A stretch of 64,000 bases of DNA from Andrena cerasifolii (taxonomy: Eukaryota; Arthropoda; Insecta; Hymenoptera; Andrenidae): the NCBI RefSeq assembly GCF_050908995.1, contig NW_027484921.1, positions 1-64,000 on the forward strand, read 5' to 3'. The position numbers and the translations under genes are program-made. The stretch's first letter is position 1; each line of letters opens with the position of its first letter. Of this stretch, positions 37,500-51,866 are shown piece after piece. The notes beneath the pieces were generated by a model. It worked only from the letters and a program-made list of their open reading frames with translations, did not search any database and had not been told where the DNA came from.

Positions 37500-37581
37500 G
37501 GATTCAATAACGGTTTTTCAATATCGGTTTTTCAATATTTGTTTTTCAATATTTGTTTTTCAATATTTGTTTTTCAATATC
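37500..37581 (+). repeat. 82-bp AATAAC block, copy 1
   Basis: Block order: GGATTCAATAAC, a canonical 14-mer, one ending ATATT, then TGTTTTTCAATATT twice and TGTTTTTCAATATC. It recurs with the same order across subdomain IIb and marks its higher-order units. No function can be read from it. The T-run spacing stays at 14 bp, but the CG step is lost in three consecutive junctions. Confidence 0.9.
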
Positions 37582-39264
37582 GGTTTTTCAATATCGGTTC
37601 TAATATCGGATTCAACATCGGTTTTTGAATATCGGGTCTAATATCGGATTCAATATCGGTTTTTCAATATTTGTTTTTCAATATCGGTTTTGCAATATCG
37701 GTCCTAATATCGGATTCAATATCGGTTTTTCAATATCGGTTTTTCAATATCGGTTTTTCAATATCAGTTTTTCAATATTTGTTTTTCAATATCGGTTTTT
37801 GAATATCGGTTCTAATATCGGATTCAGTATCGGTTTTTGAATATCGGTTCTAATATCGGATTCAATATCGGTTTTTGAATATCGGTTCTAATATCGGATT
37901 CAATATCGGTTTTTCAATATCGGTTTTGCAATATCAGTTTTTCGATATCAGTTTTTCAATATTTGTTTTTCAATATCGGTTTTTGAATATCGGTTCTAAT
38001 ATCGGATTCAACATCGGTTTTTGAATATCGGTTCTAATATCGGATTCAATATCGGTTTTGCAATATCGGTTTTTCAATATCGGTTTTTCAATATCGGTTC
38101 TAATATCGGATTCAATATCGGTTTTGCAATATCAGTTTTTCGATATAGGTTTTTCAATATCGGTTTTTGAATATCGGTTCTAATATCGGATTCAATATCG
38201 GTTTTTGAATATCGGTTCTAATATCGGATTCAATATCGGTTTTTCAATATCGGTTTTGCAATATCAGTTTTTCGATATCAGTTTTTCAATATTTGTTTTT
38301 CAATATCGGTTCTAATATCGGATTCAATATCGGTTTTTCAATATCGGTTTTGCAATATCAGTTTTTCGATATAGGTTTTTCAATATCGGTTTTTCAATAT
38401 CGGTTCTAATATCGGATTCAACATCGGTTTTTGAATATCGGTTCTAATATCGGATTCAATATCGGTTTTTCAATATTTGTTTTTCAATATCGGTTTTTCA
38501 ATATCGGTTTTTCAATATCGGTTTTTCAATATCAGTTTTTCAATATTTGGTTTTCAATATCGGTTTTTGAATATCGGTTCTAATATCGGATTCAGTATCG
38601 GTTTTTGAATATCGGTTCTAATATCGAATTAAATATCGGTTTTTCAATATCGGTTTTGCAATATCAGTTTTTCGATATAGGTTTTTCAATATCGGTTTTT
38701 GAATATCGGTTCTAATATCGGATTCAATATCGGTTTTTGAATATCGGTTCTAATATCGGATTCAATATCGGTTTTTCAATATCGGTTTTGCAATATCAGT
38801 TTTTCGATATCAGTTTTTCAATATTTGTTTTTCAATATCGGTTCTAATATCGGATTCAATATCGGTTTTTCAATATCGGTTTTGCAATATCAGTTTTTCG
38901 ATATAGGTTTTTCAATATCGGTTTTTCAATATCGGTTCTAATATCGGATTCAACATCGGTTTTTGAATATCGGTTCTAATATCGGATTCAATATCGGTTT
39001 TTCAATATTTGTTTTTCAATATCGGTTTTTCAATATCGGTTTTTCAATATCGGTTTTTCAATATCAGTTTTTCAATATTTGGTTTTCAATATCGGTTTTT
39101 GAATATCGGTTCTAATATCGGATTCAACATCGGTTTTTGAATATCGGTTCTAATATCGGATTCAATATCGGTTTTGCAATATCGGTTTTTCAATATCGGT
39201 TCTAATATCGGATTCAATATCGGTTTTGCAATATCAGTTTTTCGATATAGGTTTTTCAATATCG

Positions 39265-40396
39265 GTTTTTGAATATCGGTTCTAATATCGGATTCAATAT
39301 CGGTTTTTGAATATCGGTTCTAATATCGGATTCAATATCGGTTTTTCAATATCGGTTTTGCAATATCAGTTTTTCGATATCAGTTTTTCAATATTTGTTT
39401 TTCAATATCGGTTCTAATATCGGATTCAATATCGGTTTTTCAATAACGGTTTTGCAATATCAGTTTTTCGATATAGGTTTTTCAATATCGGTTTTTCAAT
39501 ATCGGTTCTAATATCGGATTCAACATCGGTTTTTGAATATCGGTTCTAATATCGGATTCAATATCGGTTTTTCAATATTTGTTTTTCAATATCGGTTTTT
39601 CAATATCGGTTTTTCAATATCGGTTTTTCAATATCAGTTTTTCAATATTTGGTTTTCAATATCGGTTTTTGAATATCGGTTCTAATATCGGATTCAGTAT
39701 CGGTTTTTGAATATCGGTTCTAATATCGAATTAAATATCGGTTTTTCAATATCGGTTTTGCAATATCAGTTTTTCGATATAGGTTTTTCAATATCGGTTT
39801 TTGAATATCGGTTCTAATATCGGATTCAGTATCGGTTTTTGAATATCGGTTCTAATATCGAATTAAATATCGGTTTTTCAATATCGGTTTTGCAATATCA
39901 GTTTTTCGATATAGGTTTTTCAATATCGGTTTTTGAATATCGGTTCTAATATCGGATTCAATATCGGTTTTTCAATATCGGTTTTGCAATATCAGTTTTT
40001 CGATATCAGTTTTTCAATATTTGTTTTTCAATATCGGTTTTTCAATATCGGTTCTAATATCGGATTCAATAACGGTTTTTCAATATCGGTTTTTCAATAT
40101 TTGTTTTTCAATATTTGTTTTTCAATATTTGTTTTTCAATATCGGTTTTTCAATATCGGTTCTAATATCGGATTCAATATCGGTTTTTCAATATCGGTTT
40201 TGCAATATCAGTTTTTCGATATAGGTTTTTCAATATCGGATTCAGTATCGGTTTTTGAATATCGGTTCTAATATCGGATTCAATATCGGTTTTTGAATAT
40301 CGGTTCTAATATCGGATTCAATATCGGTTTTTCAATATCGGTTTTGCAATATCAGTTTTTCGATATCAGTTTTTCAATATTTGTTTTTCAATATCG
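39265..40396 (+). repeat. 1,132-bp tandem duplication, copy 1
   Basis: This is followed head-to-tail by a copy at 40397-41528. Each copy contains one 82-bp AATAAC block and the GAATTAAATATC-marked modules. A private substitution here is CAATAACGGTTTTGC near 39,445, which resembles the AATAAC marker but lies in a different unit context. Confidence 0.88.
40062..40143 (+). repeat. 82-bp AATAAC block, copy 2
   Basis: Lies in the first half of the 1,132-bp tandem pair, 2,562 bp after the first block. Confidence 0.9.
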
Positions 40397-41528
40397 GTTT
40401 TTGAATATCGGTTCTAATATCGGATTCAATATCGGTTTTTGAATATCGGTTCTAATATCGGATTCAATATCGGTTTTTCAATATCGGTTTTGCAATATCA
40501 GTTTTTCGATATCAGTTTTTCAATATTTGTTTTTCAATATCGGTTCTAATATCGGATTCAATATCGGTTTTTCAATATCGGTTTTGCAATATCAGTTTTT
40601 CGATATAGGTTTTTCAATATCGGTTTTTCAATATCGGTTCTAATATCGGATTCAACATCGGTTTTTGAATATCGGTTCTAATATCGGATTCAATATCGGT
40701 TTTTCAATATTTGTTTTTCAATATCGGTTTTTCAATATCGGTTTTTCAATATCGGTTTTTCAATATCAGTTTTTCAATATTTGGTTTTCAATATCGGTTT
40801 TTGAATATCGGTTCTAATATCGGATTCAGTATCGGTTTTTGAATATCGGTTCTAATATCGAATTAAATATCGGTTTTTCAATATCGGTTTTGCAATATCA
40901 GTTCTTCGATATAGGTTTTTCAATATCGGTTTTTGAATATCGGTTCTAATATCGGATTCAGTATCGGTTTTTGAATATCGGTTCTAATATCGAATTAAAT
41001 ATCGGTTTTTCAATATCGGTTTTGCAATATCAGTTTTTCGATATAGGTTTTTCAATATCGGTTTTTGAATATCGGTTCTAATATCGGATTCAATATCGGT
41101 TTTTCAATATCGGTTTTGCAATATCAGTTTTTCGATATCAGTTTTTCAATATTTGTTTTTCAATATCGGTTTTTCAATATCGGTTCTAATATCGGATTCA
41201 ATAACGGTTTTTCAATATCGGTTTTTCAATATTTGTTTTTCAATATTTGTTTTTCAATATTTGTTTTTCAATATCGGTTTTTCAATATCGGTTCGAATAT
41301 CGGATTCAATATCGGTTTTTCAATATCGGTTTTGCAATATCAGTTTTTCGATATAGGTTTTTCAATATCGGATTCAGTATCGGTTTTTGAATATCGGTTC
41401 TAATATCGGATTCAATATCGGTTTTTGAATATCGGTTCTAATATCGGATTCAATATCGGTTTTTCAATATCGGTTTTGCAATATCAGTTTTTCGATATCA
41501 GTTTTTCAATATTTGTTTTTCAATATCG
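40397..41528 (+). repeat. 1,132-bp tandem duplication, copy 2
   Basis: This is the direct repeat of 39265-40396, with similarity running to about 41,610. Substitutions include AGTTCTTCGATATA near 40,903 and GGTTCGAATATC near 41,293. Confidence 0.88.
41194..41275 (+). repeat. 82-bp AATAAC block, copy 3
   Basis: Lies in the second half of the 1,132-bp tandem pair. Confidence 0.9.
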
Positions 41529-41683
41529 GTTTTTGAATATCGGTTCTAATATCGGATTCAACATCGGTTTTTGAATATCGGTTCTAATATCGGATTCAAT
41601 ATCGGTTTTGCAATATCGGTTTTTCAATATCGGTTCTAATATCGGATTCAATATCGGTTTTGCAATATCAGTTTTTCGATATA

Positions 41684-41696
41684 GGTTTTCAATATC
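41684..41696 (+). repeat. 13-bp odd-length unit GGTTTTCAATATC
   Basis: This is a single-T loss from the canonical unit. It has no duplicate in the window, so it probably arose after the surrounding duplications. Confidence 0.92.
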
Positions 41697-42362
41697 GGTT
41701 TTTGAATATCGGTTCTAATATCGGATTCAATATCGGTTTTTGAATATCGGTTCTAATATCGGATTCAATATCGGTTTTTCAATATCGGTTTTGCAATATC
41801 AGTTTTTCGATATCAGTTTTTCAATATTTGTTTTTCAATATCGGTTCTAATATCGGATTCAATATCGGTTTTTCAATATCGGTTTTGCAATATCAGTTTT
41901 TCGATATAGGTTTTTCAATATCGGTTTTTCAATATCGGTTCTAATATCGGATTCAACATCGGTTTTTGAATATCGGTTCTAATATCGGATTCAATATCGG
42001 TTTTTCAATATTTGTTTTTCAATATCGGTTTTTCAATATCGGTTTTTCAATATCGGTTTTTCAATATCAGTTTTTCAATATTTGGTTTTCAATATCGGTT
42101 TTTGAATATCGGTTCTAATATCGGATTCAGTATCGGTTTTTGAATATCGGTTCTAATATCGAATTAAATATCGGTTTTTCAATATCGGTTTTGCAATATC
42201 AGTTTTTCGATATAGGTTTTTCAATATCGGTTTTTGAATATCGGTTCTAATATCGGATTCAATATCGGTTTTTCAATATCGGTTTTGCAATATCAGTTTT
42301 TCGATATCAGTTTTTCAATATTTGTTTTTCAATATCGGTTTTTCAATATCGGTTCTAATATC

Positions 42363-42444
42363 GGATTCAATAACGGTTTTTCAATATCGGTTTTTCAATA
42401 TTTGTTTTTCAATATTTGTTTTTCAATATTTGTTTTTCAATATC
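42363..42444 (+). repeat. 82-bp AATAAC block, copy 4
   Basis: Lies 1,169 bp after copy 3. The next 5.0 kb has no such block, the largest gap in subdomain IIb. Confidence 0.9.
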
Positions 42445-42919
42445 GGTTTTTCAATATCGGTTCTAATATCGGATTCAATATCGGTTTTTCAATATCGGTT
42501 TTGCAATATCAGTTTTTCGATATAGGTTTTTCAATATCGGTTTTTCAATATCGGTTTTTCAATATCGGTTCTAATATCGGATTCAACATCGGTTTTTGAA
42601 TATCGGGTCTAATATCGGATTCAATATCGGTTTTTCAATATTTGTTTTTCAATATCGGTTTTGCAATATCGGTCCTAATATCGGATTCAATATCGGTTTT
42701 TCAATATCGGTTTTTCAATATCGGTTTTTCAATATCAGTTTTTCAATATTTGTTTTTCAATATCGGTTTTTGAATATCGGTTCTAATATCGGATTCAGTA
42801 TCGGTTTTTGAATATCGGTTCTAATATCGGATTCAATATCGGTTTTTGAATATCGGTTCTAATATCGGATTCAATATCGGTTTTTCAATATCGGTTTTGC
42901 AATATCAGTTTTTCGATAT

Positions 42920-43771
42920 CAGTTTTTCAATATTTGTTTTTCAATATCGGTTTTTGAATATCGGTTCTAATATCGGATTCAGTATCGGTTTTTGAATATC
43001 GGTTCTAATATCGAATTAAATATCGGTTTTTCAATATCGGTTTTGCAATATCAGTTTTTCGATATAGGTTTTTCAATATCGGTTTTTGAATATCGGTTCT
43101 AATATCGGATTCAGTATCGGTTTTTGAATATCGGTTCTAATATCGAATTAAATATCGGTTTTTCAATATCGGTTTTGCAATATCAGTTTTTCGATATAGG
43201 TTTTTCAATATCGGTTTTTGAATATCGGTTCTAATATCGGATTCAATATCGGTTTTTCAATATCGGTTTTGCAATATCAGTTTTTCGATATCAGTTTTTC
43301 AATATTTGTTTTTCAATATCGGTTTTTCAATATCGGTTCTAATATCGGATTCAATATCGGTTTTGCAATATCAGTTTTTCGATATAGGTTTTTCAATATC
43401 GGTTTTTGAATATCGGTTCTAATATCGGATTCAATATCGGTTTTTGAATATCGGTTCTAATATCGGATTCAATATCGGTTTTTCAATATCGGTTTTGCAA
43501 TATCAGTTTTTCGATATCAGTTTTTCAATATTTGTTTTTCAATATCGGTTCTAATATCGGATTCAATATCGGTTTTTCAATATCGGTTTTGCAATATCAG
43601 TTTTTCGATATAGGTTTTTCAATATCGGTTTTTCAATATCGGTTCTAATATCGGATTCAACATCGGTTTTTGAATATCGGTTCTAATATCGGATTCAATA
43701 TCGGTTTTTCAATATTTGTTTTTCAATATCGGTTTTTCAATATCGGTTTTTCAATATCGGTTTTTCAATAT
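42920..43771 (+). repeat. 852-bp tandem duplication, copy 1
   Basis: Its order matches the following segment at an offset of 852 bp. GGATTCAGTATC here corresponds to GGATTCAGTTTC at about 43,830 in copy 2. The boundaries are approximate. Confidence 0.7.
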
Positions 43772-44346
43772 CAGTTTTTCAATATTTGGTTTTCAATATC
43801 GGTTTTTGAATATCGGTTCTAATATCGGATTCAGTTTCGGTTTTTGAATATCGGTTCTAATATCGAATTAAATATCGGTTTTTCAATATCGGTTTTGCAA
43901 TATCAGTTTTTCGATATAGGTTTTTCAATATCGGTTTTTGAATATCGGTTCTAATATCGGATTCAGTATCGGTTTTTGAATATCGGTTCTAATATCGAAT
44001 TAAATATCGGTTTTTCAATATCGGTTTTGCAATATCAGTTTTTCGATATAGGTTTTTCAATATCGGTTTTTGAATATCGGTTCTAATATCGGATTCAATA
44101 TCGGTTTTTCAATATCGGTTTTGCAATATCAGTTTTTCGATATCAGTTTTTCAATATTTGTTTTTCAATATCGGTTTTTCAATATCGGTTCTAATATCGG
44201 ATTCAATATCGGTTTTGCAATATCAGTTTTTCGATATTGGTTTTTCAATATCGGTTTTTGAATATCGGTTCTAATATCGGATTCAATATCGGTTTTTGAA
44301 TATCGGTTCTAATATCGGATTCAATATCGGTTTTTCAATATCGGTT
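43772..44346 (+). repeat. 852-bp tandem duplication, copy 2 (partial)
   Basis: Matches to copy 1 stop near 44,347, where GGTTTTTCAATATC replaces GGTTTTGCAATATC. A private change is CGATATTGG for CGATATAGG near 44,236. Confidence 0.7.
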
Positions 44347-46110
44347 TTTCAATATCAGTTTTTCAATATTTGGTTTTCAATATCGGTTTTTGAATATCGG
44401 TTCTAATATCGGATTCAGTATCGGTTTTTGAATATCGGTTCTAATATCGAATTAAATATCGGTTTTTCAATATCGGTTTTGCAATATCAGTTTTTCGATA
44501 TAGGTTTTTCAATATCGGTTTTTGAATATCGGTTCTAATATCGGATTCAATATCGGTTTTTCAATATCGGTTTTGCAATATCAGTTTTTCGATATCAGTT
44601 TTTCAATATTTGTTTTTCAATATCGGTTTTTCAATATCGGTTCTAATATCGGATTCAATATCGGTTTTTCAATATCGGTTTTGCAATATCAGTTTTTCGA
44701 TATAGGTTTTTCAATATCGGTTTTTCAATATCGGTTCTAATATCGGATTCAACATCGGTTTTTGAATATCGGTTCTAATATCGGATTCAATATCGGTTTT
44801 TTAATATTTGTTTTTCAATATCGGTTTTTCAATATCGGTTTTTCAATATCGGTTTTTCAATATCAGTTTTTCAATATTTGGTTTTCAATATCGGTTTTTG
44901 AATATCGGTTCTAATATCGGATTCAGTATCGGTTTTTGAATATCGGTTCTAATATCGAATTAAATATCGGTTTTTCAATATCGGTTTTGCAATATCAGTT
45001 TTTCGATATAGGTTTTTCAATATCGGTTTTTGAATATCGGTTCTAATATCGGATTCAGTATCGGTTTTTGAATATCGGTTCTAATATCGAATTAAATATC
45101 GGTTTTTCAATATCGGTTTTGCAATATCAGTTTTTCGATATAGGTTTTTGAATATCGGTTTTTGAATATCGGTTCTAATATCGGATTCAATATCGGTTTT
45201 TCAATATCGGTTTTTCAATATTTGTTTTTCAATATCGGTTTTGCAATATCGGTCCTAATATCGGATTCAATATCGGTTTTTCAATATCGGTTTTTCAATA
45301 TCGGTTTTTCAATATCAGTTTTTCAATATTTGTTTTTCAATATCGGTTTTTGAATATCGGTTCTAATATCGGATTCAGTATCGGTTTTTGAATATCGGTT
45401 CTAATATCGGATTCAATATCGGTTTTTGAATATCGGTTCTAATATCGGATTCAATATCGGTTTTTCAATATCGGTTTTGCAATATCAGTTTTTCGATATC
45501 AGTTTTTCAATATTTGTTTTTCAATATCGGTTTTTGAATATCGGTTCTAATATCGGATTCAACATCGGTTTTTGAATATCGGTTCTAATATCGGATTCAA
45601 TATCGGTTTTGCAATATCGGTTTTTCAATATCGGTTTTTCAATATCGGTTCTAATATCGGATTCAATATCGGTTTTGCAATATCAGTTTTTCGATATAGG
45701 TTTTTCAATATCGGTTTTTGAATATCGGTTCTAATATCGGATTCAATATCGGTTTTTGAATATCGGTTCTAATATCGGATTCAATATCGGTTTTTCAATA
45801 TCGGTTTTGCAATATCAGTTTTTCGATATCAGTTTTTCAATATTTGTTTTTCAATATCGGTTCTAATATCGGATTCAATATCGGTTTTTCAATATCGGTT
45901 TTGCAATATCAGTTTTTCGATATAGGTTTTTCAATATCGGTTTTTCAATATCGGTTCTAATATCGGATTCAACATCGGTTTTTGAATATCGGTTCTAATA
46001 TCGGATTCAATATCGGTTTTTCAATATTTGTTTTTCAATATCGGTTTTTCAATATCGGTTTTTCAATATCGGTTTTTCAATATCAGTTTTTCAATATTTG
46101 GTTTTCAATA
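44330..46110 (+). repeat. 7,892-bp-offset segmental duplication, left copy
   Basis: This matches about 52222-54000 at a constant offset of 7,892 bp. Both copies share the rare T6 unit GGTTTTTTAATATT (about 44,798 and 52,690), which also occurs at about 56,452 through a further duplication. A private change is GGTACTAATATC near 46,129, just past the edge. Confidence 0.82.
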
Positions 46111-46712
46111 TCGGTTTTTGAATATCGGTACTAATATCGGATTCAGTATCGGTTTTTGAATATCGGTTCTAATATCGAATTAAATATCGGTTTTTCAATA
46201 TCGGTTTTGCAATATCAGTTTTTCGATATAGGTTTTTGAATATCGGTTTTTGAATATCGGTTCTAATATCGGATTCAGTATCGGTTTTTGAATATCGGTT
46301 CTAATATCGAATTAAATATCGGTTTTTCAATATCGGTTTTGCAATATCAGTTTTTCGATATAGGTTTTTCAATATCGGTTTTTGAATATCGGTTCTAATA
46401 TCGGATTCAATATCGGTTTTTCAATATCGGTTTTGCAATATCAGTTTTTCGATATCAGTTTTTCAATATTTGTTTTTCAATATCGGTTTTTCAATATCGG
46501 TTCTAATATCGGATTCAATATCGGTTTTGCAATATCAGTTTTTCGATATAGGTTTTTGAATATCGGTTTTTGAATATCGGTTCTAATATGGGATTCAATA
46601 TCGGTTTTTGAATATCGGTTCTAATATCGGATTCAATATCGGTTTTTCAATATCGGTTTTGCAATATCAGTTTTTCGATATCAGTTTTTCAATATTTGTT
46701 TTTCAATATCGG

Positions 46713-48404
46713 TTCTAATATCGGATTCAATATCGGTTTTTCAATATCGGTTTTGCAATATCAGTTTTTCGATATAGGTTTTTCAATATCGGTTTTTCAA
46801 TATCGGTTCTAATATCGGATTCAACATCGGTTTTTGAATATCGGTTCTAATATCGGATTCAATATCGGTTTTTCAATATTTGTTTTTCAATATCGGTTTT
46901 TCAATATCGGTTTTTCAATATCGGTTTTTCAATATCAGTTTTTCAATATTTGGTTTTCAATATCGGTTTTTGAATATCGGTTCTAATATCGGATTCAGTT
47001 TCGGTTTTTGAATATCGGTTCTAATATCGAATTAAATATCGGTTTTTCAATATCGGTTTTGCAATATCAGTTTTTCGATATAGGTTTTTCAATATCGGTT
47101 TTTGAATATCGGTTCTAATATCGGATTCAGTATCGGTTTTTGAATATCGGTTCTAATATCGAATTAAATATCGGTTTTTCAATATCGGTTTTGCAATATC
47201 AGTTTTTCGATATAGGTTTTTCAATATCGGTTTTTGAATATCGGTTCTAATATCGGATTCAATATTGGTTTTTCAATATCGGTTTTGCAATATCAGTTTT
47301 TCGATATCAGTTTTTCAATATTTGTTTTTCAATATCGGTTTTTCAATATCGGTTCTAATATCGGATTCAATAACGGTTTTTCAATATCGGTTTTTCAATA
47401 TTTGTTTTTCAATATTTGTTTTTCAATATTTGTTTTTCAATATCGGTTTTTCAATATCGGTTCTAATATCGGATTCAATATCGGTTTTTCAATATCGGTT
47501 TTGCAATATCAGTTTTTCGATATAGGTTTTTCAATATCGGATTCAGTATCGGTTTTTGAATATCGGTTCTAATATCGGATTCAATATCGGTTTTTGAATA
47601 TCGGTTCTAATATCGGATTCAATATCGGTTTTTCAATATTTGTTTTTCAATATCGGTTTTTCAATATCGGTTTTTCAATATCGGTTTTTCAATATCAGTT
47701 TTTCAATATTTGGTTTTCAATATCGGTTTTTGAATATCGGTTCTAATATCGGATTCAGTATCGGTTTTTGAATATCGGTTCTAATATCGAATTAAATATC
47801 GGTTTTTCAATATCGGTTTTGCAATATCAGTTTTTCGATATAGGTTTTTCAATATCGGTTTTTGAATATCGGTTCTAATATCGGATTCAGTATCGGTTTT
47901 TGAATATCGGTTCTAATATCGAATTAAATATCGGTTTTTCAATATCGGTTTTGCAATATCAGTTTTTCGATATAGGTTTTTCAATATCGGTTTTTGAATA
48001 TCGGTTCTAATATCGGATTCAATATCGGTTTTTCAATATCGGTTTTGCAATATCAGTTTTTCGATATCAGTTTTTCAATATTTGTTTTTCAATATCGGTT
48101 TTTCAATATCGGTTCTAATATCGGATTCAATATCGGTTTTGCAATATCAGTTTTTCGATATAGGTTTTTCAATATCGGTTTTTGAATATCGGTTCTAATA
48201 TCGGATTCAATATCGGTTTTTGAATATCGGTTCTAATATCGGATTCAATATCGGTTTTTCAATATCGGTTTTGCAATATCAGTTTTTCGATATAGGTTTT
48301 TCAATATCGGTTTTTCAATATCGGTTCTAATATCGGATTCAATATCGGTTTTGCAATATCAGTTTTTCGATATAGGTTTTTGAATATCGGTTTTTGAATA
48401 TCGG
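46713..48404 (+). repeat. 1,692-bp tandem unit, copy 1
   Basis: Directly followed by 48405-49987 at an offset of 1,692 bp. Both copies contain the sequence GGATTCAGTTTC (about 46,990 and 48,682), an isolated AATATTGG variant (47,265 and 48,957) and one AATAAC block. This adjacent pair as a whole recurs at 57411-60779. Confidence 0.87.
47363..47444 (+). repeat. 82-bp AATAAC block, copy 5
   Basis: Lies in the first 1,692-bp tandem unit, about 100 bp after an AATATTGG variant. Confidence 0.9.
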
Positions 48405-49987
48405 TTCTAATATCGGATTCAATATCGGTTTTTCAATATCGGTTTTGCAATATCAGTTTTTCGATATAGGTTTTTCAATATCGGTTTTTCAATATCGGTT
48501 CTAATATCGGATTCAACATCGGTTTTTGAATATCGGTTCTAATATCGGATTCAATATCGGTTTTTCAATATTTGTTTTTCAATATCGGTTTTTCAATATC
48601 GGTTTTTCAATATCGGTTTTTCAATATCAGTTTTTCAATATTTGGTTTTCAATATCGGTTTTTGAATATCGGTTCTAATATCGGATTCAGTTTCGGTTTT
48701 TGAATATCGGTTCTAATATCGAATTAAATATCGGTTTTTCAATATCGGTTTTGCAATATCAGTTTTTCGATATAGGTTTTTCAATATCGGTTTTTGAATA
48801 TCGGTTCTAATATCGGATTCAGTATCGGTTTTTGAATATCGGTTCTAATATCGAATTAAATATCGGTTTTTCAATATCGGTTTTGCAATATCAGTTTTTC
48901 GATATAGGTTTTTCAATATCGGTTTTTGAATATCGGTTCTAATATCGGATTCAATATTGGTTTTTCAATATCGGTTTTGCAATATCAGTTTTTCGATATC
49001 AGTTTTTCAATATTTGTTTTTCAATATCGGTTTTTCAATATCGGTTCTAATATCGGATTCAATAACGGTTTTTCAATATCGGTTTTTCAATATTTGTTTT
49101 TCAATATTTGTTTTTCAATATTTGTTTTTCAATATCGGTTTTTCAATATCGGTTCTAATATCGGATTCAATATCGGTTTTTCAATATCGGTTTTGCAATA
49201 TCAGTTTTTCGATATAGGTTTTTCAATATCGGATTCAGTATCGGTTTTTGAATATCGGTTCTAATATCGGATTCAATATCGGTTTTTGAATATCGGTTCT
49301 AATATCGGATTCAATATCGGTTTTTCAATATTTGTTTTTCAATATCGGTTTTTCAATATCGGTTTTTCAATATCGGTTTTTCAATATCAGTTTTTCAATA
49401 TTTGGTTTTCAATATCGGTTTTTGAATATCGGTTCTAATATCGGATTCAGTATCGGTTTTTGAATATCGGTTCTAATATCGAATTAAATATCGGTTTTTC
49501 AATATCGGTTTTGCAATATCAGTTTTTCGATATAGGTTTTTCAATATCGGTTTTTGAATATCGGTTCTAATATCGGATTCAGTATCGGTTTTTGAATATC
49601 GGTTCTAATATCGAATTAAATATCGGTTTTTCAATATCGGTTTTGCAATATCAGTTTTTCGATATAGGTTTTTCAATATCGGTTTTTGAATATCGGTTCT
49701 AATATCGGATTCAATATCGGTTTTTCAATATCGGTTTTGCAATATCAGTTTTTCGATATCAGTTTTTCAATATTTGTTTTTCAATATCGGTTTTTCAATA
49801 TCGGTTCTAATATCGGATTCAATATCGGTTTTGCAATATCAGTTTTTCGATATAGGTTTTTCAATATCGGTTTTTGAATATCGGTTCTAATATCGGATTC
49901 AATATCGGTTTTTGAATATCGGTTCTAATATCGGATTCAATATCGGTTTTTCAATATCGGTTTTGCAATATCAGTTTTTCGATATCA
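48405..49987 (+). repeat. 1,692-bp tandem unit, copy 2
   Basis: This repeats 46713-48404. Homology stops at 48,296 versus 49,988, where CGATATAGG is replaced by CGATATCAG, so the second copy lacks the last stretch of the first. Confidence 0.87.
49055..49136 (+). repeat. 82-bp AATAAC block, copy 6
   Basis: Lies in the second 1,692-bp tandem unit. Confidence 0.9.
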
Positions 49988-51630
49988 GTTTTTCAATATT
50001 TGTTTTTCAATATCGGTTCTAATATCGGATTCAATATCGGTTTTTCAATATCGGTTTTGCAATATCAGTTTTTCGATATAGGTTTTTCAATATCGGTTTT
50101 TCAATATCGGTTCTAATATCGGATTCAACATCGGTTTTTGAATATCGGTTCTAATATCGGATTCAATATCGGTTTTTCAATATTTGTTTTTCAATATCGG
50201 TTTTTCAATATCGGTTTTTCAATATCGGTTTTTCAATATCAGTTTTTCAATATTTGGTTTTCAATATCGGTTTTTGAATATCGGTTCTAATATCGGATTC
50301 AGTATCGGTTTTTGAATATCGGTTCTAATATCGAATTAAATATCGGTTTTTCAATATCGGTTTTGCAATATCAGTTTTTCGATATAGGTTTTTCAATATC
50401 GGTTTTTGAATATCGGTTCTAATATCGGATTCAGTATCGGTTTTTGAATATCGGTTCTAATATCGGATTCAATATCGGTTTTTCAATATCGGTTTTGCAA
50501 TATCAGTTTTTCGATATCAGTTTTTCAATATTTGTTTTTCAATATCGGTTTTTCAATATCGGTTCTAATATCGGATTCAATAACGGTTTTTCAATATCGG
50601 TTTTTCAATATTTGTTTTTCAATATTTGTTTTTCAATATTTGTTTTTCAATATCGGTTTTTCAATATCGGTTCTAATATCGGATTCAATATCGGTTTTTC
50701 AATATCGGTTTTGCAATATCAGTTTTTCGATATAGGTTTTTCAATATCGGATTCAGTATCGGTTTTTGAATATCGGTTCTAATATCGGATTCAATATCGG
50801 TTTTTGAATATCGGTTCTAATATCGGATTCAATATCGGTTTTTCAATATCGGTTTTGCAATATCAGTTTTTCGATATCAGTTTTTCAATATTTGTTTTTC
50901 AATATCGGTTTTTGAATATCGGTTCTAATATCGGATTCAACATCGGTTTTTGAATATCGGTTCTAATATCGGATTCAATATCGGTTTTGCAATATCGGTT
51001 TTTCAATATCGGTTTTTCAATATCGGTTCTAATATCGGATTCAATATCGGTTTTGCAATATCAGTTTTTCGATATAGGTTTTTCAATATCGGTTTTTGAA
51101 TATCGGTTCTAATATCGGATTCAATATCGGTTTTTGAATATCGGTTCTAATATCGGATTCAATATCGGTTTTTCAATATCGGTTTTGCAATATCAGTTTT
51201 TCGATATCAGTTTTTCAATATTTGTTTTTCAATATCGGTTCTAATATCGGATTCAATATCGGTTTTTCAATATCGGTTTTGCAATATCAGTTTTTCGATA
51301 TAGGTTTTTCAATATCGGTTTTTCAATATCGGTTCTAATATCGGATTCAACATCGGTTTTTGAATATCGGTTCTAATATCGGATTCAATATCGGTTTTTC
51401 AATATTTGTTTTTCAATATCGGTTTTTCAATATCGGTTTTTCAATATCGGTTTTTCAATATCAGTTTTTCAATATTTGGTTTTCAATATCGGTTTTTGAA
51501 TATCGGTTCTAATATCGGATTCAGTATCGGTTTTTGAATATCGGTTCTAATATCGAATTAAATATCGGTTTTTCAATATCGGTTTTGCAATATCAGTTTT
51601 TCGATATAGGTTTTTCAATATCGGTTTTTC
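49988..51630 (+). repeat. Right part of the 5-kb segmental duplication, left copy
   Basis: The order continues to match 60780-62515. The offset rises from 10,792 to 10,886 bp, another 94-bp step near 50,430: a GAATTAAATATC-containing module present at about 61,255-61,350 is missing here. Homology ends near 51,630. Confidence 0.8.
50573..50654 (+). repeat. 82-bp AATAAC block, copy 7
   Basis: Lies 1,518 bp after copy 6. The preceding unit has AATATCGG where copies 5 and 6 have AATATTGG. Confidence 0.9.
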
Positions 51631-51866
51631 AATATCGGTTCTAATATCGGATTCAACATCGGTTTTTGAATATCGGTTCTAATATCGGATTCAATATCGG
51701 TTTTTCAATATTTGTTTTTCAATATCGGTTTTTCAATATCGGTTTTTCAATATCGGTTTTTCAATATCAGTTTTTCAATATTTGGTTTTCAATATCGGTT
51801 TTTGAATATCGGTTCTAATATCGGATTCAGTTTCGGTTTTTGAATATCGGTTCTAATATCGAATTA